A program made the translations under genes and the position numbers. This document shows, one piece after another, positions 17,807-27,424 of a stretch of DNA of 39,567 bases. This stretch comes from Deltaproteobacteria bacterium. GTDB taxonomy: Bacteria; Myxococcota_A; Polyangia; DRWM01; JAAZOP01. The stretch's first letter is position 1, and every line of letters begins with the position of its first letter. The notes under the pieces are model-generated. The model was not told the DNA's origin, did not search any database, and saw nothing but the letters and a program-made list of their open reading frames with translations. Where the stretch lies: assembly GCA_016218815.1 (NCBI GenBank), contig JACRCX010000132.1:1-39567 (forward strand). Reading direction: 5' to 3'.

Positions 17807-20800
17807 GTGTCGCGACCCTGCATTCTCGTAGTCGACAACCATCCGGAGGACCTCCGACTGCTCGAGGTCAGCCTCAAGAACGCGGGGTTTGCCATCACGA
17901 CGGCCAACAACGGCCGGGACGCCCTGCGCAAAGTCGAGATCAACCCGCCCGATCTCATCATCTCCGAGACGGCCCTGCCGGAGCTGGACGGGTTCGCCTT
18001 CGTCAAGGCGCTCAAGGAAAAGCCGGAGTGGGCGCCCATCCCCTTCCTCTTCCTTTCCGAGGAGCGCTCCGTCGAGCACAAAGTCCGGGGGCTCGAGCAG
18101 GGCGTCGACGACTACCTCGTCAAGCCCGTCTTCGTGAAGGAACTCGTCGCACGCCTGCGCCTCATCCTCCAGCGCAAGAAGCGCGAGAGCCTGGAAGGCC
18201 GCGGAGCCAAGACCAAGTTCAGCGGATCTCTCGACGACATCGGACTGGTCGATCTCATCCAGACCGTCGACCTGAGCAAGAAGACGGGCGCCCTCCACCT
18301 CACCCGCAGCGGCGACCACGGCGTCATCTACTTCCAGGACGGCGAGGTGGTCGACGCCGAGGTGGGGCGCCACCGGGGCGTGGCCGCGGTCTATCGCCTG
18401 CTCACGTGGTCCGAGGGCTTCTTCGACGTCGATTTCCGGCCCGTCCGCCGTACGCGCACCATCCACCTGTCTTCCCAGGAAATCCTCATGGAGGGCATGC
18501 GGCGCCTCGACGAATGGGGTCGTCTCATCGAGCAGCTTCCGCCGCTCGACACGATCTTCATGGTCGATGCGGGCGAGCTGATCGGTCGGCTCGACGAGAT
18601 CCCGGACGAGGTCAATGCGATCATCCGCCTCACCGACGGCACGCGCTCGCTCCTCGAGATCATCGATGCCGCGCCCTTCGACGACCTGGAGACCCTCAAG
18701 ATCATCACGCGGCTGTCGTTCTACGGCATCTTCATCGAGACCGGACGCAAGGGGGCACCGCCCGCGCGTTCCGAATTCGCGTACGCGAAGGAAGTGGCCG
18801 GGGAGGCGGAACTCGTCGCCGAGCCGGCGACGTTCGGGGGAACCGACGAGCCGAGCCTCGCCGATCAGGTCGCCCTCGCCGCGGCCTCGGCGCCCGCACC
18901 CTCGGTTCCACCCCCCGCGCCGCCGGAACCCTCCGGGACGCCTCCGCGCGCGCTCGCCGAATCGCTGGAGCGGGCGGCGGCGGAACCCGCCGCGCTCCCC
19001 GAACCGCCGCCGATGGTGACCGCGGAGGCGCTGGAGCAGGCGGTGATGGCGTCGGTCCCCGTTCCGCCGGCGAGCCCTGCCGCGGCGGAGTTCAGCGAAC
19101 TCGAGGCGCCGCCGCCCGCGAGGGAGCCGCCTGCGGCGAAGCCTGTCGAGGAGGCCGCGGCAGAGGCTCCCGCGCCGGTGCCGCCCCCGGCCGGCGAGGA
19201 GGAAGCTCCGAAGGAAGCCCTCCCGGCGCCGCCCCCCGCCGTTCCGGCTGCGCCCCCGGCTGCTCCGCCGCCCCCGATCCTGCCGGCTCCCCCCCTCCCG
19301 CCGGTCGTGGCTGCCGCGCCGTCACCGCTGGTCGGTCCGGCCGTTCCGCCGCCCCTCATCCCCCCCGCCGGCTTGCGAGCACCGGCGACGCCGACATTGC
19401 CCATCATCGCGGCTCCTCCGCCGCGCGTGCCCGACACCGGTGCGGGCACGGAGCCGAGGCCGGGCGAGCCGTCCAAGCCGCCGATGCCGCTCACGTTCAA
19501 GCTGCCACCGTTGCCGACGTCAGGCCCCGCCGTAGCTGCGCCCTCGATCCCCGTGGGCGGGGCGGCGCCGGTCGAGGCCGTTTCCGTCCAGGCCGCTCCG
19601 CCGGCGCCGCCGTCGGTCGCCGCCATCCTCGCGGCGAAGCCCGACGAGAAGAAACCGACGACGCTTCGGCTCCTGGCCGACGCGTCCCCGCCGCCCGCGC
19701 CCGCCGCCGCCGCACCGGCGCCCGCGCCGGCTCCCGAGACGCCGTCGCAAAAACCGGGGCCCACGACGCTGCGCCTCGGCCCTCCCATCGCTCCGCCCCC
19801 GGCGACCAAGTCGGAGACCGTGGCCGGCGAAGGGAAGGCCGAGGCTGCGGACGGGGCGCGGGTTCGCCACCCGACTCCCGCGCAGCTCGACGCCCTCGCG
19901 CGCGAGCTGGAAGCTCGCTCGCCTTTCTCGGGTTCCGGCGTCTCCTTCCCGCCGCCCCCGCCCGGCTTCCGGCTCGCGGAAGGGGAGACGCCGCCGCCCG
20001 GAACGCTCACGCGCGACCAGCTTGACAAGGCGGCGGCCGAGGACAAGGTCGACATCGTGTTCGGCGACTCCGAGCCGAAGGTGATCGTCGATCTGCCGCC
20101 GGAAAGGTCGGCGGAGAAGCCGGCGGAGAAGCCGGCGCGGGCCCGTACGCCTTCGATCCCGCCGGCGGAACGCCGCTCCGGCGGCGTCGTCTGGGGCCTG
20201 GTCATCACGTTCGCGGTCCTCGTCGCCGGGATCTACCTCCTCGTCCAATTCCGCGGCAGAAAGGGCGCCGGCGCCGACGCGGGCTCCGACGTCCAGCTCG
20301 CGGCTGCCCCGGAGCTCGATGTCCCGGCCGCGACTGATGCCGGCTCCTGGGCCGAACCCGAGGCCGTCGCAGAGCTCGACGCCGGCGGCCCCTCCTCGGC
20401 CGGCGAGACGGCGGCGCCTCTTCCCGGCTGGGACGAGAATGACGCCGGGTCGTGGTCCGCCGACCTCGGCGAGCTGCCGCCGGACGCGACAGCGGCGACC
20501 GACGCGGTCGTCGAGCCGGACGCCGTGACGGTCGTGGTCGCCGACGCCGCTGCCCAGGAGGAGGCCGCGGAGTTGCCGGCGTGCGGCGACAACGTCCAGG
20601 CCGCGAAGGACCTGTGGCGGAAGCGCGACCGCAACGGCGCGCTCGACCAGCTCCGCGCCGCCGTCGCCTGCGATCCCGTGGCGCTGGAGCCCCGGCTGCA
20701 GTTCGTGCGCTGGGTCAGCGACACGCCGACCCTGTTCGGCAACCGCGAGCTCTGCGCCGAGGCGGCGGGGCTCGCCCAGCCGGCGGCCGAGGCGAACCCG

Positions 20801-20944
20801 ACCAACGGCGAGCTGTGGTTCCACTACGTCAACGTCCTGTACGGGTCGCGGCAGCGCGAGGCGGGCGATGCGGCCAAGGCGCGGTGCCTGGCGATCCGTC
20901 CGCGCAGCGAGTACTCCTCGAGCTGCAGCTACCTTCCGCAGTAG
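17807..20944 (+). CDS. Receiver-like–DUF4388–Pro/Ala linker–TM protein
   Basis: A 1045-residue protein with a GTG start behind AGGGAAGGGG. Residues 5-125 are a receiver fold whose phosphoacceptor Asp is Glu54 (SETALPELDG) and whose acidic pair reads VDNHP; the Lys of VKP is kept. Residues 137-230 are DUF4388 (FSGSLDDIGLVDLIQ, KKTGALHL, EILMEGMRRLDEW), then a winged-helix-like segment to about 320. Residues 330-790 are a Pro/Ala/Glu-rich low-complexity linker. A single TM lies at about 793-815. The outside part starts acidic and Ala-rich and ends in a small TPR-like domain (925-1045) with five Cys. The protein thus joins a cytoplasmic pseudo-receiver to a periplasmic domain. It is a paralogue, in receiver plus DUF4388, of the HD-GYP protein at 14090. 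Confidence 0.9.
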   Translation: MSRPCILVVDNHPEDLRLLEVSLKNAGFAITTANNGRDALRKVEINPPDLIISETALPELDGFAFVKALKEKPEWAPIPFLFLSEERSVEHKVRGLEQGVDDYLVKPVFVKELVARLRLILQRKKRESLEGRGAKTKFSGSLDDIGLVDLIQTVDLSKKTGALHLTRSGDHGVIYFQDGEVVDAEVGRHRGVAAVYRLLTWSEGFFDVDFRPVRRTRTIHLSSQEILMEGMRRLDEWGRLIEQLPPLDTIFMVDAGELIGRLDEIPDEVNAIIRLTDGTRSLLEIIDAAPFDDLETLKIITRLSFYGIFIETGRKGAPPARSEFAYAKEVAGEAELVAEPATFGGTDEPSLADQVALAAASAPAPSVPPPAPPEPSGTPPRALAESLERAAAEPAALPEPPPMVTAEALEQAVMASVPVPPASPAAAEFSELEAPPPAREPPAAKPVEEAAAEAPAPVPPPAGEEEAPKEALPAPPPAVPAAPPAAPPPPILPAPPLPPVVAAAPSPLVGPAVPPPLIPPAGLRAPATPTLPIIAAPPPRVPDTGAGTEPRPGEPSKPPMPLTFKLPPLPTSGPAVAAPSIPVGGAAPVEAVSVQAAPPAPPSVAAILAAKPDEKKPTTLRLLADASPPPAPAAAAPAPAPAPETPSQKPGPTTLRLGPPIAPPPATKSETVAGEGKAEAADGARVRHPTPAQLDALARELEARSPFSGSGVSFPPPPPGFRLAEGETPPPGTLTRDQLDKAAAEDKVDIVFGDSEPKVIVDLPPERSAEKPAEKPARARTPSIPPAERRSGGVVWGLVITFAVLVAGIYLLVQFRGRKGAGADAGSDVQLAAAPELDVPAATDAGSWAEPEAVAELDAGGPSSAGETAAPLPGWDENDAGSWSADLGELPPDATAATDAVVEPDAVTVVVADAAAQEEAAELPACGDNVQAAKDLWRKRDRNGALDQLRAAVACDPVALEPRLQFVRWVSDTPTLFGNRELCAEAAGLAQPAAEANPTNGELWFHYVNVLYGSRQREAGDAAKARCLAIRPRSEYSSSCSYLPQ

Positions 20945-20966
20945 GTCGGCGCCGGCAGGTCGCAGG

Positions 20967-22322
20967 ATGCAGGGTGCCCCCTCCCGCTGGATCCGGTGGG
21001 GGCCCCCGTCCGCGGCCCTCTGCGCCGCCGCTGCCCTCGTCGCCTCCCTCGTCGCCGGCTACCTCGGCGCGCGCCGCGCCGGGGAAACGCTGCGCCGCGG
21101 CCAGGCGGACGTCTTCCTCCAGGCCGTTCGGCGGTTGCTGGCGCCCGGGGTCGGTCCGCCGACCACCGCCGATCTGGCAGCGGTCGTGGACGCCCACCGG
21201 GCCGACGGGCTGCGCTGGGTCGCACTCGTAGGACCCGGCGGATCGGTCATGGTCGAGGCGGGCGCGCGGGTCGAGTCGGGGACGGATCGCGTCGCCGTCC
21301 CGCCGCAGGGCGTGCTCGCCGGCGACGGCGGGCGCGTGCGCTTCGCGGCCCCGCTTCCCCCTCCTCCTCCCCGGATGCCGGGACTGCCTCCACCGGGCTT
21401 CCCGGCAGGACCACCGGAACTTGCGGGCGGCCCGCCTCCTCCGGCGTTTGCCGCTCCGCCTCTCGCCGGAAGGACGGGAGGACCGTCGTTCGCGCCGCCC
21501 GCTGCGCCGGAGGGGTGGCTCGTGGTCGAGTTCGAGCCGCTGCTGGCGCAGGGGCTCGCGGCCGACGCGCGCCGGACTCTCGTCGTCGGTACGGGTGCGG
21601 CTGTCGCGTTCGTGGCCTTCGCGCTCCTTCTGGCGCGGGCGCTGCGGCAGCGGGAAGCGTTGGCGCTGCGGCTGGAGCGGGAGCGTCGGCTGGCGACGTT
21701 GGGCGAGATGTCGGCGGTCCTCGCGCACGAGATCCGCAATCCCCTCGCCTCGCTCAAGGGCCACGCCCAACTCCTGCTGGAGACGCTGCCGCCCGAGGGA
21801 CGCGACCGGGCGAAGGCCGAGCGAGTCGTGCGCGAAGCGGTGCGGCTCGAGCGGCTGACGTCCGATCTGCTCGACTTCGTCCGCAGCGGGGAGATCCGGA
21901 CCGAGCCGACCGATCCCGCCGCGCTGCTGCGGGCTGCGGTGGAGGAGGTCGAGGGCGGGAGGTTCGAGGTCCGCACGGACGGGGCGCCCGCCCTGTGGAA
22001 CCTCGACGCGCAGCGCGTGCGGCAGGCCCTGGTCAACGTCCTGCGCAACGCGGTTCAGGCGTCGCCGGAGGCCGCGCCGGCCGAGGCGTCGGTCGCGATG
22101 GAGGACGGCCGCCTGGTCTTTCTCGTCCGCGACCGCGGCGATGGCGTCCCCGCCGGCGAGGAGGAAGCGATCTTCGAGCCGTTCCACACCAAGCGGCTGC
22201 ACGGCACCGGCCTGGGGCTCGCCGTGGCTCGCAGCGTCGTCGACCGCCACGGCGGCACGATCGGCGCCGCCAACCACCCCGATGGCGGTGCCGTCTTCCG
22301 CATCTCCCTCCCCAGGAGGTGA
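20967..22322 (+). CDS. Membrane sensor histidine kinase (NtrB/ZraS-like)
   Basis: A 451-residue kinase with TM1 at residues 13-35, a periplasmic part of about 155 residues and TM2 at about 198-222. The sensor contains a striking Pro/Gly/Ala-rich segment (roughly residues 130-175). HisKA carries His254 in VLAHEIRNPL. The ATPase domain has the N box (NVLRNAVQAS), G1 (RDRGDGVP), F box (FEPFHTKR) and G2 (GTGLGL). The ATG at 20967 lies 22 bases after the preceding stop with only a weak GCAGG site, and gives a normal TM1. It pairs with the sigma-54 response regulator at 22413, separated by a 28-codon leader ORF. Confidence 0.93.
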   Translation: MQGAPSRWIRWGPPSAALCAAAALVASLVAGYLGARRAGETLRRGQADVFLQAVRRLLAPGVGPPTTADLAAVVDAHRADGLRWVALVGPGGSVMVEAGARVESGTDRVAVPPQGVLAGDGGRVRFAAPLPPPPPRMPGLPPPGFPAGPPELAGGPPPPAFAAPPLAGRTGGPSFAPPAAPEGWLVVEFEPLLAQGLAADARRTLVVGTGAAVAFVAFALLLARALRQREALALRLERERRLATLGEMSAVLAHEIRNPLASLKGHAQLLLETLPPEGRDRAKAERVVREAVRLERLTSDLLDFVRSGEIRTEPTDPAALLRAAVEEVEGGRFEVRTDGAPALWNLDAQRVRQALVNVLRNAVQASPEAAPAEASVAMEDGRLVFLVRDRGDGVPAGEEEAIFEPFHTKRLHGTGLGLAVARSVVDRHGGTIGAANHPDGGAVFRISLPRR

Positions 22323-22326
22323 TTCC

Positions 22327-22412
22327 ATGCCCCTTCCCCCCCTCTGCGACTCTGCGTCTCTGCGCGAGAATTCCCCTCCCGCTCTTCCCGCCCTTCCCAG
22401 GGGGGTTCCCTG

Positions 22413-22413
<1 letters not shown>
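22327..22413 (+). CDS. 28-residue repeat-encoded leader ORF between kinase and regulator
   Basis: The ideal ribosome site AGGAGGTGAT (22314-22323) overlaps the kinase stop and is followed by ATG at 22327. That frame runs 28 codons and stops at 22411-22413 as TGATG, sharing a base with the ATG of the regulator. The peptide (MPLPPLCDSASLRE and then Pro/Leu/Ala-rich) is encoded by the dispersed repeat at 22342 and matches the signal-peptide segment of the TPR lipoprotein at 6220 in the same frame. Function as a peptide is unlikely; a coupling role is the more reasonable idea. Confidence 0.45.
22342..22367. repeat. Dispersed CTCTGCG-type repeat, copy 2
   Basis: Identical over 26 bases to 6259-6284 and flanked by similar CTTCCCGCCCTTCCC tracts. 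It occupies the space between the kinase stop and the regulator start, entirely inside the 28-codon leader ORF. Confidence 0.85.
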
Positions 22414-23729
<1,316 letters not shown>

Positions 23730-23730
23730 C

Positions 23731-24567
23731 CTACAGGTCGACCAGCTCGGCGGACCCCACCTCCGCGCCGAAGACCTTCGTGCCGACGCGCACGAACTGG
23801 TCGGGGCGATCGGTGACGTAGAAGCGCGTCGCCCCGCGCCGCTCGTCCCGCCGCAGCTCGCGCGCGTCCAGCGTCGCCATCACCTCGTTCGCCGCCGCGT
23901 CGGCCGAGCTGACGGTCGCCACGGGACGCGACGACAGCGTCGCCAACACTTCGTCGATCAGCGGGCGCAGCACGGGGTAGTGCGTGCAGCCCAGGATCAG
24001 CGTGTCGATCCCCAGCTCGCACAGCGGCGTGAGGTAGCGCTCCACCGCCAGCCGCGGCACCTCGCCCTCGAGCCATCCCTCCTCGACCAGCGGTACGAGG
24101 AGCGGCGCCGGATGCCCCAGCACCTCGCAGCGCGACGACACCGCGGCCAGCGCCCGGTCGTACGCGCCGCTCCGGATCGTGCCCTCGGTGCCGATGACCC
24201 CTACGCGACCGGTCTTCGTGGCCCGCGCCGCCGCGCGCGCGCTGGGCTCGATCACGCCCACGACCGGCACGTCGAACTCGACCCGCAGCATGTCCAGGGC
24301 GACGGCGGAGACCGTGTTGCAGGCGACGACGAGCATCTTGAGGCCGCGCTCGGCCAGGAAGCGCGTGCACTGCCGCGCGTAGCGGATGACCGTGTCCGGC
24401 CCGCGCCCGCCGTACGGGACGCGGGCCGTGTCGCCGAGGTAGACGATGTCCTCGCGAGGCAGCGCGATGCGCATGGCGCGCACGACCGTCAGTCCGCCGA
24501 TGCCCGAGTCGAAGACCCCGATCGGCAGGTCGATCTTCGAGGACGGCGGGACGGACTTGCGCGGCAC
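23731..24567 (-). CDS. murI: Glutamate racemase
   Basis: A 278-residue enzyme that interconverts L- and D-glutamate for peptidoglycan precursors in the cytoplasm. The cofactor-independent two-Cys site is visible: FDSGIGGLTVV near residue 18, VACNTVSA with the first Cys near 80, and LGCTHYP with the second near 194. YLGDTARVPYG is also typical. The GTG start at 24567 is set by AGGAGG six bases upstream on the minus strand; the open frame continues further but has no support. It lies downstream of, and probably separate from, the glycosyltransferase gene (82-base gap). Confidence 0.95.
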   Translation of the reverse strand: MPRKSVPPSSKIDLPIGVFDSGIGGLTVVRAMRIALPREDIVYLGDTARVPYGGRGPDTVIRYARQCTRFLAERGLKMLVVACNTVSAVALDMLRVEFDVPVVGVIEPSARAAARATKTGRVGVIGTEGTIRSGAYDRALAAVSSRCEVLGHPAPLLVPLVEEGWLEGEVPRLAVERYLTPLCELGIDTLILGCTHYPVLRPLIDEVLATLSSRPVATVSSADAAANEVMATLDARELRRDERRGATRFYVTDRPDQFVRVGTKVFGAEVGSAELVDL

Positions 24568-24649
24568 GGCTCCTCCTGACAAGGCGTGTAGCACAAGCGG
24601 GGGGAGGGAGGGGAGTGCGGGAAGAGCGCGGAGCCTGCCCGGCCGCCGC

Positions 24650-25840
24650 TCAAGGCTTGTAGCTTCGCCCGGCCCGCAGCAGCTCGGTCGAGTAGAACCT
24701 CCCGCGCCAGCGGATTCCGCCGCGCTTCGTGCCGAGATACCCGGCGCGGAGGAAAAAGGCCGCCAGCAGCAGCATGCCCAGCGGCCAGGACAGCGCGGGA
24801 AGGAGCTTGCGCCGCAGCCAGAAGTCGATCGCCGCGCCGATGCCGACGGAGAGCGCCGCCCAGGCGACGCCCACGGGCCAGACGGGGAACGGCAGGAACG
24901 CGAACAGCGGCAGGAACGCCAGCGCCGGCCCCAGCTCCAGCGCCGCCCACGCGATGCAGAAGAGGAGCATTCTCCAGAACGAGAAATCCCCCACCGTCGT
25001 GAACGGCGCGCGCTCCGAGCCCCGCGCCATGTCGCCCACCGTCCGGTACAACGCAACCTCGACGAACCCGCGGCCGACGAGCAGCGTCTGCCGGGCGCCC
25101 GAGCGCTTGAGCAGGGCGCCGAGCGCCACGTCGTCCGCCACGTCCAGCTTGACCCGGGCCAGCCCGCCCGCGCGCTCCAATGCGGAGCGACGCACCATGT
25201 TGAACGACCCCGAACCTGTCGTCGCCTTCGACTGCGGGTCCTCCACCGCCCACAGCCGGCCCATCACCGCCAGCATCCGGTTGAACACTCCGCCGATCGC
25301 GTCGAGGACCCAGGTCGGGGCCGCGAGCGCCGGGAAGACCGGCACGTGGTCGAAGCCGGTGCGCTCGGCGAACGCGACGACTCGCCGCAGCGTGCCGGGC
25401 CGGAAGTGCACGTCCGCGTCGGAGAAGACCAGCCACTGGCCGGTCGCAGCACGCCGTCCCTGCTCCATCGCGTTGAGCTTGCCCAACCAGCCGTCGGGCA
25501 GCTCGACGACGTGGACGGCCCGGACCCGCGGGTCGCGGGCGGCTAACGCGTCGATGACCTCGCTGGTGCCGTCATCGGAACGGTCGTCGACGACGACGAA
25601 CTCGACGTCCGGGTAACCGTCCTCCATCTTCGAGGCCATCGCCGATTCGATGGTCTCGCGTTCGTTGCACGCCGCGACGATTACCGAAACCCTGGGCCAC
25701 GAATCCCGCGGCTCGTCCGGCAGCCCGGCGATCGTCCGTACGCGGCGGATCGTGAAGACGGCGAAAATGAGCTGCATCGTCCAGAACAGCATTCCCAGAC
25801 CGACAAGACCCGCAGCGAAGAGCCCGATCGCAGTCATCAT
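24650..25840 (-). CDS. Membrane-anchored family 2 glycosyltransferase
   Basis: A 396-residue protein with an N-terminal TM (5-27), a GT-A catalytic domain (48-275) and three to four C-terminal TMs (290-365). The nucleotide-binding region (VSVIVAACNERETIESA), VVVDDRSDDGT near 83 and the DxD-type SDADV near 141 are clear, as is the DVADDVALG acidic patch. The shape resembles CrtQ/HpnI-like lipid or carotenoid glycosyltransferases, but the acceptor cannot be told from sequence. The tandem ATGs at 25840/25837 are the first that keep TM1 whole. Confidence 0.88.
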   Translation of the reverse strand: MMTAIGLFAAGLVGLGMLFWTMQLIFAVFTIRRVRTIAGLPDEPRDSWPRVSVIVAACNERETIESAMASKMEDGYPDVEFVVVDDRSDDGTSEVIDALAARDPRVRAVHVVELPDGWLGKLNAMEQGRRAATGQWLVFSDADVHFRPGTLRRVVAFAERTGFDHVPVFPALAAPTWVLDAIGGVFNRMLAVMGRLWAVEDPQSKATTGSGSFNMVRRSALERAGGLARVKLDVADDVALGALLKRSGARQTLLVGRGFVEVALYRTVGDMARGSERAPFTTVGDFSFWRMLLFCIAWAALELGPALAFLPLFAFLPFPVWPVGVAWAALSVGIGAAIDFWLRRKLLPALSWPLGMLLLAAFFLRAGYLGTKRGGIRWRGRFYSTELLRAGRSYKP

Positions 25841-25906
25841 GGCGAGACTACCAACCTCCGGCGAACCGGTCTTGTTCCGCGGGCGGGAGGTCCCGGCCGA
25901 TTTTCG

Positions 25907-26038
25907 GGAGGTGGAGCGACGATGCTGCGATTCGAGTCCGCCGACCTGCTTGTCGGCGACTTGCTCGCGTGCGGTCCGGCCCCGGCCGGCGGCAGCCTGC
26001 CGGTGCACTTGATCATCGTGCTGATCCTCGAACGGTGA
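25907..26038 (+). pseudogene. Internally deleted remnant of the lipoprotein gene at 26866
   Basis: A 132-base fragment collinear with the start and two later parts of the intact gene at 26866-27420. Its ribosome-site region GGAGGTGGA and ATG (25922) align with 26853-26871; LLACGP matches the lipobox; AGGSLPVHLII matches AGGRLPMHLII; and the last codons LILER with a stop match the end of the intact protein. The residual frame is 38 codons and still open. Two internal deletions removed the linker and most of the C-terminal domain. It is either a decayed duplicate or a copy formed with the insertion of the neighbouring toxin-antitoxin pair. Confidence 0.75.
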
Positions 26039-26050
26039 CGGCCGATTGGA

Positions 26051-26419
26051 CTATTCGCCGGTGACGGTTCCCTCGGGTGGACGGACACGAACGCGGCCGG
26101 GCTCGACCGTGAGGATCGAGCCCGCCGTCAACTCCGGCCCGTAGCGCTTCAGCACGTGCAGGCAGGCGCCCGCCTGCTGCCGTGCCGCGACGGCCACAAG
26201 TCGGACGATGCCGGAATGCGGCTCGCCCCGAACCACCGCCAACTCGCCGAAATGCCTGTCCAGCGTGACGAGCACGCGATGTTCCGCGTGGGCGCGCGCG
26301 AGGATCTCCGCATCGCCGGGATCGGCGCCCCAGTCGGCGACGGCCTCCACGTCGTGGCCGGCGTCGCGGAGCACGGCCCGCGCCCCACCCCAGACGCAGG
26401 CATCCAGCAGGATCCTCAC
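26051..26419 (-). CDS. DUF5615 PIN-like putative toxin/nuclease
   Basis: A 122-residue protein of the DUF5615 PIN-like group: MRILLDACVWGG at the start, then AGHDVEAVADWGADPGDAEIL, VLVTLDRHFGEL and a C-terminal strand-rich end. The Asp residues (LLDAC, TLDRHF) match the acidic cluster of PIN-type nucleases. It begins with GTG overlapping the stop of the DUF433 gene (GTGA), the usual order antitoxin then toxin. Catalytic activity is inferred from the family, not shown. Confidence 0.85.
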   Translation of the reverse strand: MRILLDACVWGGARAVLRDAGHDVEAVADWGADPGDAEILARAHAEHRVLVTLDRHFGELAVVRGEPHSGIVRLVAVAARQQAGACLHVLKRYGPELTAGSILTVEPGRVRVRPPEGTVTGE

Positions 26420-26667
26420 GAACTCCCCTCGATGACGACCGGCTCGACCCGTTCATGTCCGACCAGCCGCTGCGCAAACAGCAGGCAGGCGCGGATGTCC
26501 TCGGGCTCGAGCCATGGGTAGCCTTCCAGAATCGTCTCCGGCGTATCCCCGGCGGCGAGCATGCCCAGCACGTGCTCCACCGCCAATCGGTGACCGCGAA
26601 TGATCGGTTTGCCTCCGAAGATCCGCGGGTCGACCGTGATTCGCTCCAACAGGGCCCGCTCGTCCAT
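26416..26667 (-). CDS. DUF433 putative antitoxin
   Basis: An 83-residue DUF433 protein: RITVDPRIFGGKPIIRGHRL followed by VEHVLGMLAAGDTPETILEGYPWLEPEDIRACL, a winged/helix-turn-helix fold typical of antitoxins paired with DUF5615. The ATG at 26667 has GGGAGG nine bases upstream on the minus strand. The pair probably self-regulates, as known for such modules. The module sits between a remnant and an intact copy of a lipoprotein gene. Confidence 0.88.
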   Translation of the reverse strand: MDERALLERITVDPRIFGGKPIIRGHRLAVEHVLGMLAAGDTPETILEGYPWLEPEDIRACLLFAQRLVGHERVEPVVIEGSS

Positions 26668-26755
26668 CGCGTTCCTCCCGCCGGACAGCGTAGCAGCGGG
26701 GACACGGCGTGTCACTTGCACCCCCCGCCGGCCGTCGGTCGACCGTCGGGCACGG

Positions 26756-26784
26756 TTGACACGCGCGGGGCGGCGGTCGAGAGT
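26756..26784 (+). promoter_or_regulatory. Candidate promoter of the AgmX-like lipoprotein gene
   Basis: TTGACA at 26756-26761 is followed after 17 bases by GAGAGT (26779-26784), close to the GAGAAT at 17766. The -10 match is poor (three of six), so this rests mainly on the -35 and on similarity to the other site. It lies about 80 bases before the ATG. Confidence 0.35.
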
Positions 26785-26865
26785 TCGTTCGCGGGACGAG
26801 CGTTCCGGGACCGCGCGGCGCCAGGCGCGCCGGAGGCGTCCGGCCGGTCGTCCGGAGGTGGAACC

Positions 26866-27420
26866 ATGATGTTGCGACCCGTGCCGGCCGTGGCGATTGC
26901 CGGTTTGCTGCTGGCTTGCGGTCCCGGCTCGACCGGCGCGGAGGAACCCGTGCCGCGCCCGGCCCATGACCCGGCGGCGGACGCCGCCGATCCGGACGCG
27001 GGTCCGGCGGCCGATGCTCCGGCGCCCGCGCCCGACGCGCCTCCCGCGGAGGTCGGACCGCTGCCGGGGCCCCCGGGGGCCGACCCGCCGGGCTTCGACG
27101 TCTACGAGCCGCTCCCGGAGGGGATGTCGCTGACCCGGGTGCTGTGGAAGATCGACGGCCTGCTGGCCGCGGCCGACTTGCGCCAAGGAGTCGAGGAGGC
27201 GCTGGGCGAGATCGCCACCTGCCTGGACGCCGCCTCGGCCGGCGGCCGCCTGCCGATGCATCTCATCATCGAGTCCTCCGGCCGGGTGGTCGAAGTCGGC
27301 GCGCCGCTGGCCGACGCGGGACTGCGCGACGCCATCACCTGCGCCCAGGTTGCGCTACGGGCGCTGCGCTTCCCGGAATCCACCGGCGACACGACCGTGC
27401 ACCTGATCCTGGAGCGGTAG
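26866..27420 (+). CDS. Lipoprotein with AgmX/PglI-like C-terminal domain
   Basis: A 184-residue protein with a type II signal (LLLAC, Cys18), a Pro/Ala/Asp linker to about residue 80 and a compact C-terminal domain. The latter has LHLII-type strand (LPMHLIIESSGRVVEVG), ITCAQVALRALRFP and TTVHLILER, the layout of the TonB-like AgmX/PglI C-terminal domain common in myxobacteria. GGAGG at 26853-26857 serves as ribosome site; ATG 26869 is an equally good alternative, and it is the one aligned with the remnant at 25922. A partial decayed copy lies about 0.9 kb upstream on the same strand. Confidence 0.75.
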   Translation: MMLRPVPAVAIAGLLLACGPGSTGAEEPVPRPAHDPAADAADPDAGPAADAPAPAPDAPPAEVGPLPGPPGADPPGFDVYEPLPEGMSLTRVLWKIDGLLAAADLRQGVEEALGEIATCLDAASAGGRLPMHLIIESSGRVVEVGAPLADAGLRDAITCAQVALRALRFPESTGDTTVHLILER

Positions 27421-27424
27421 GAGG

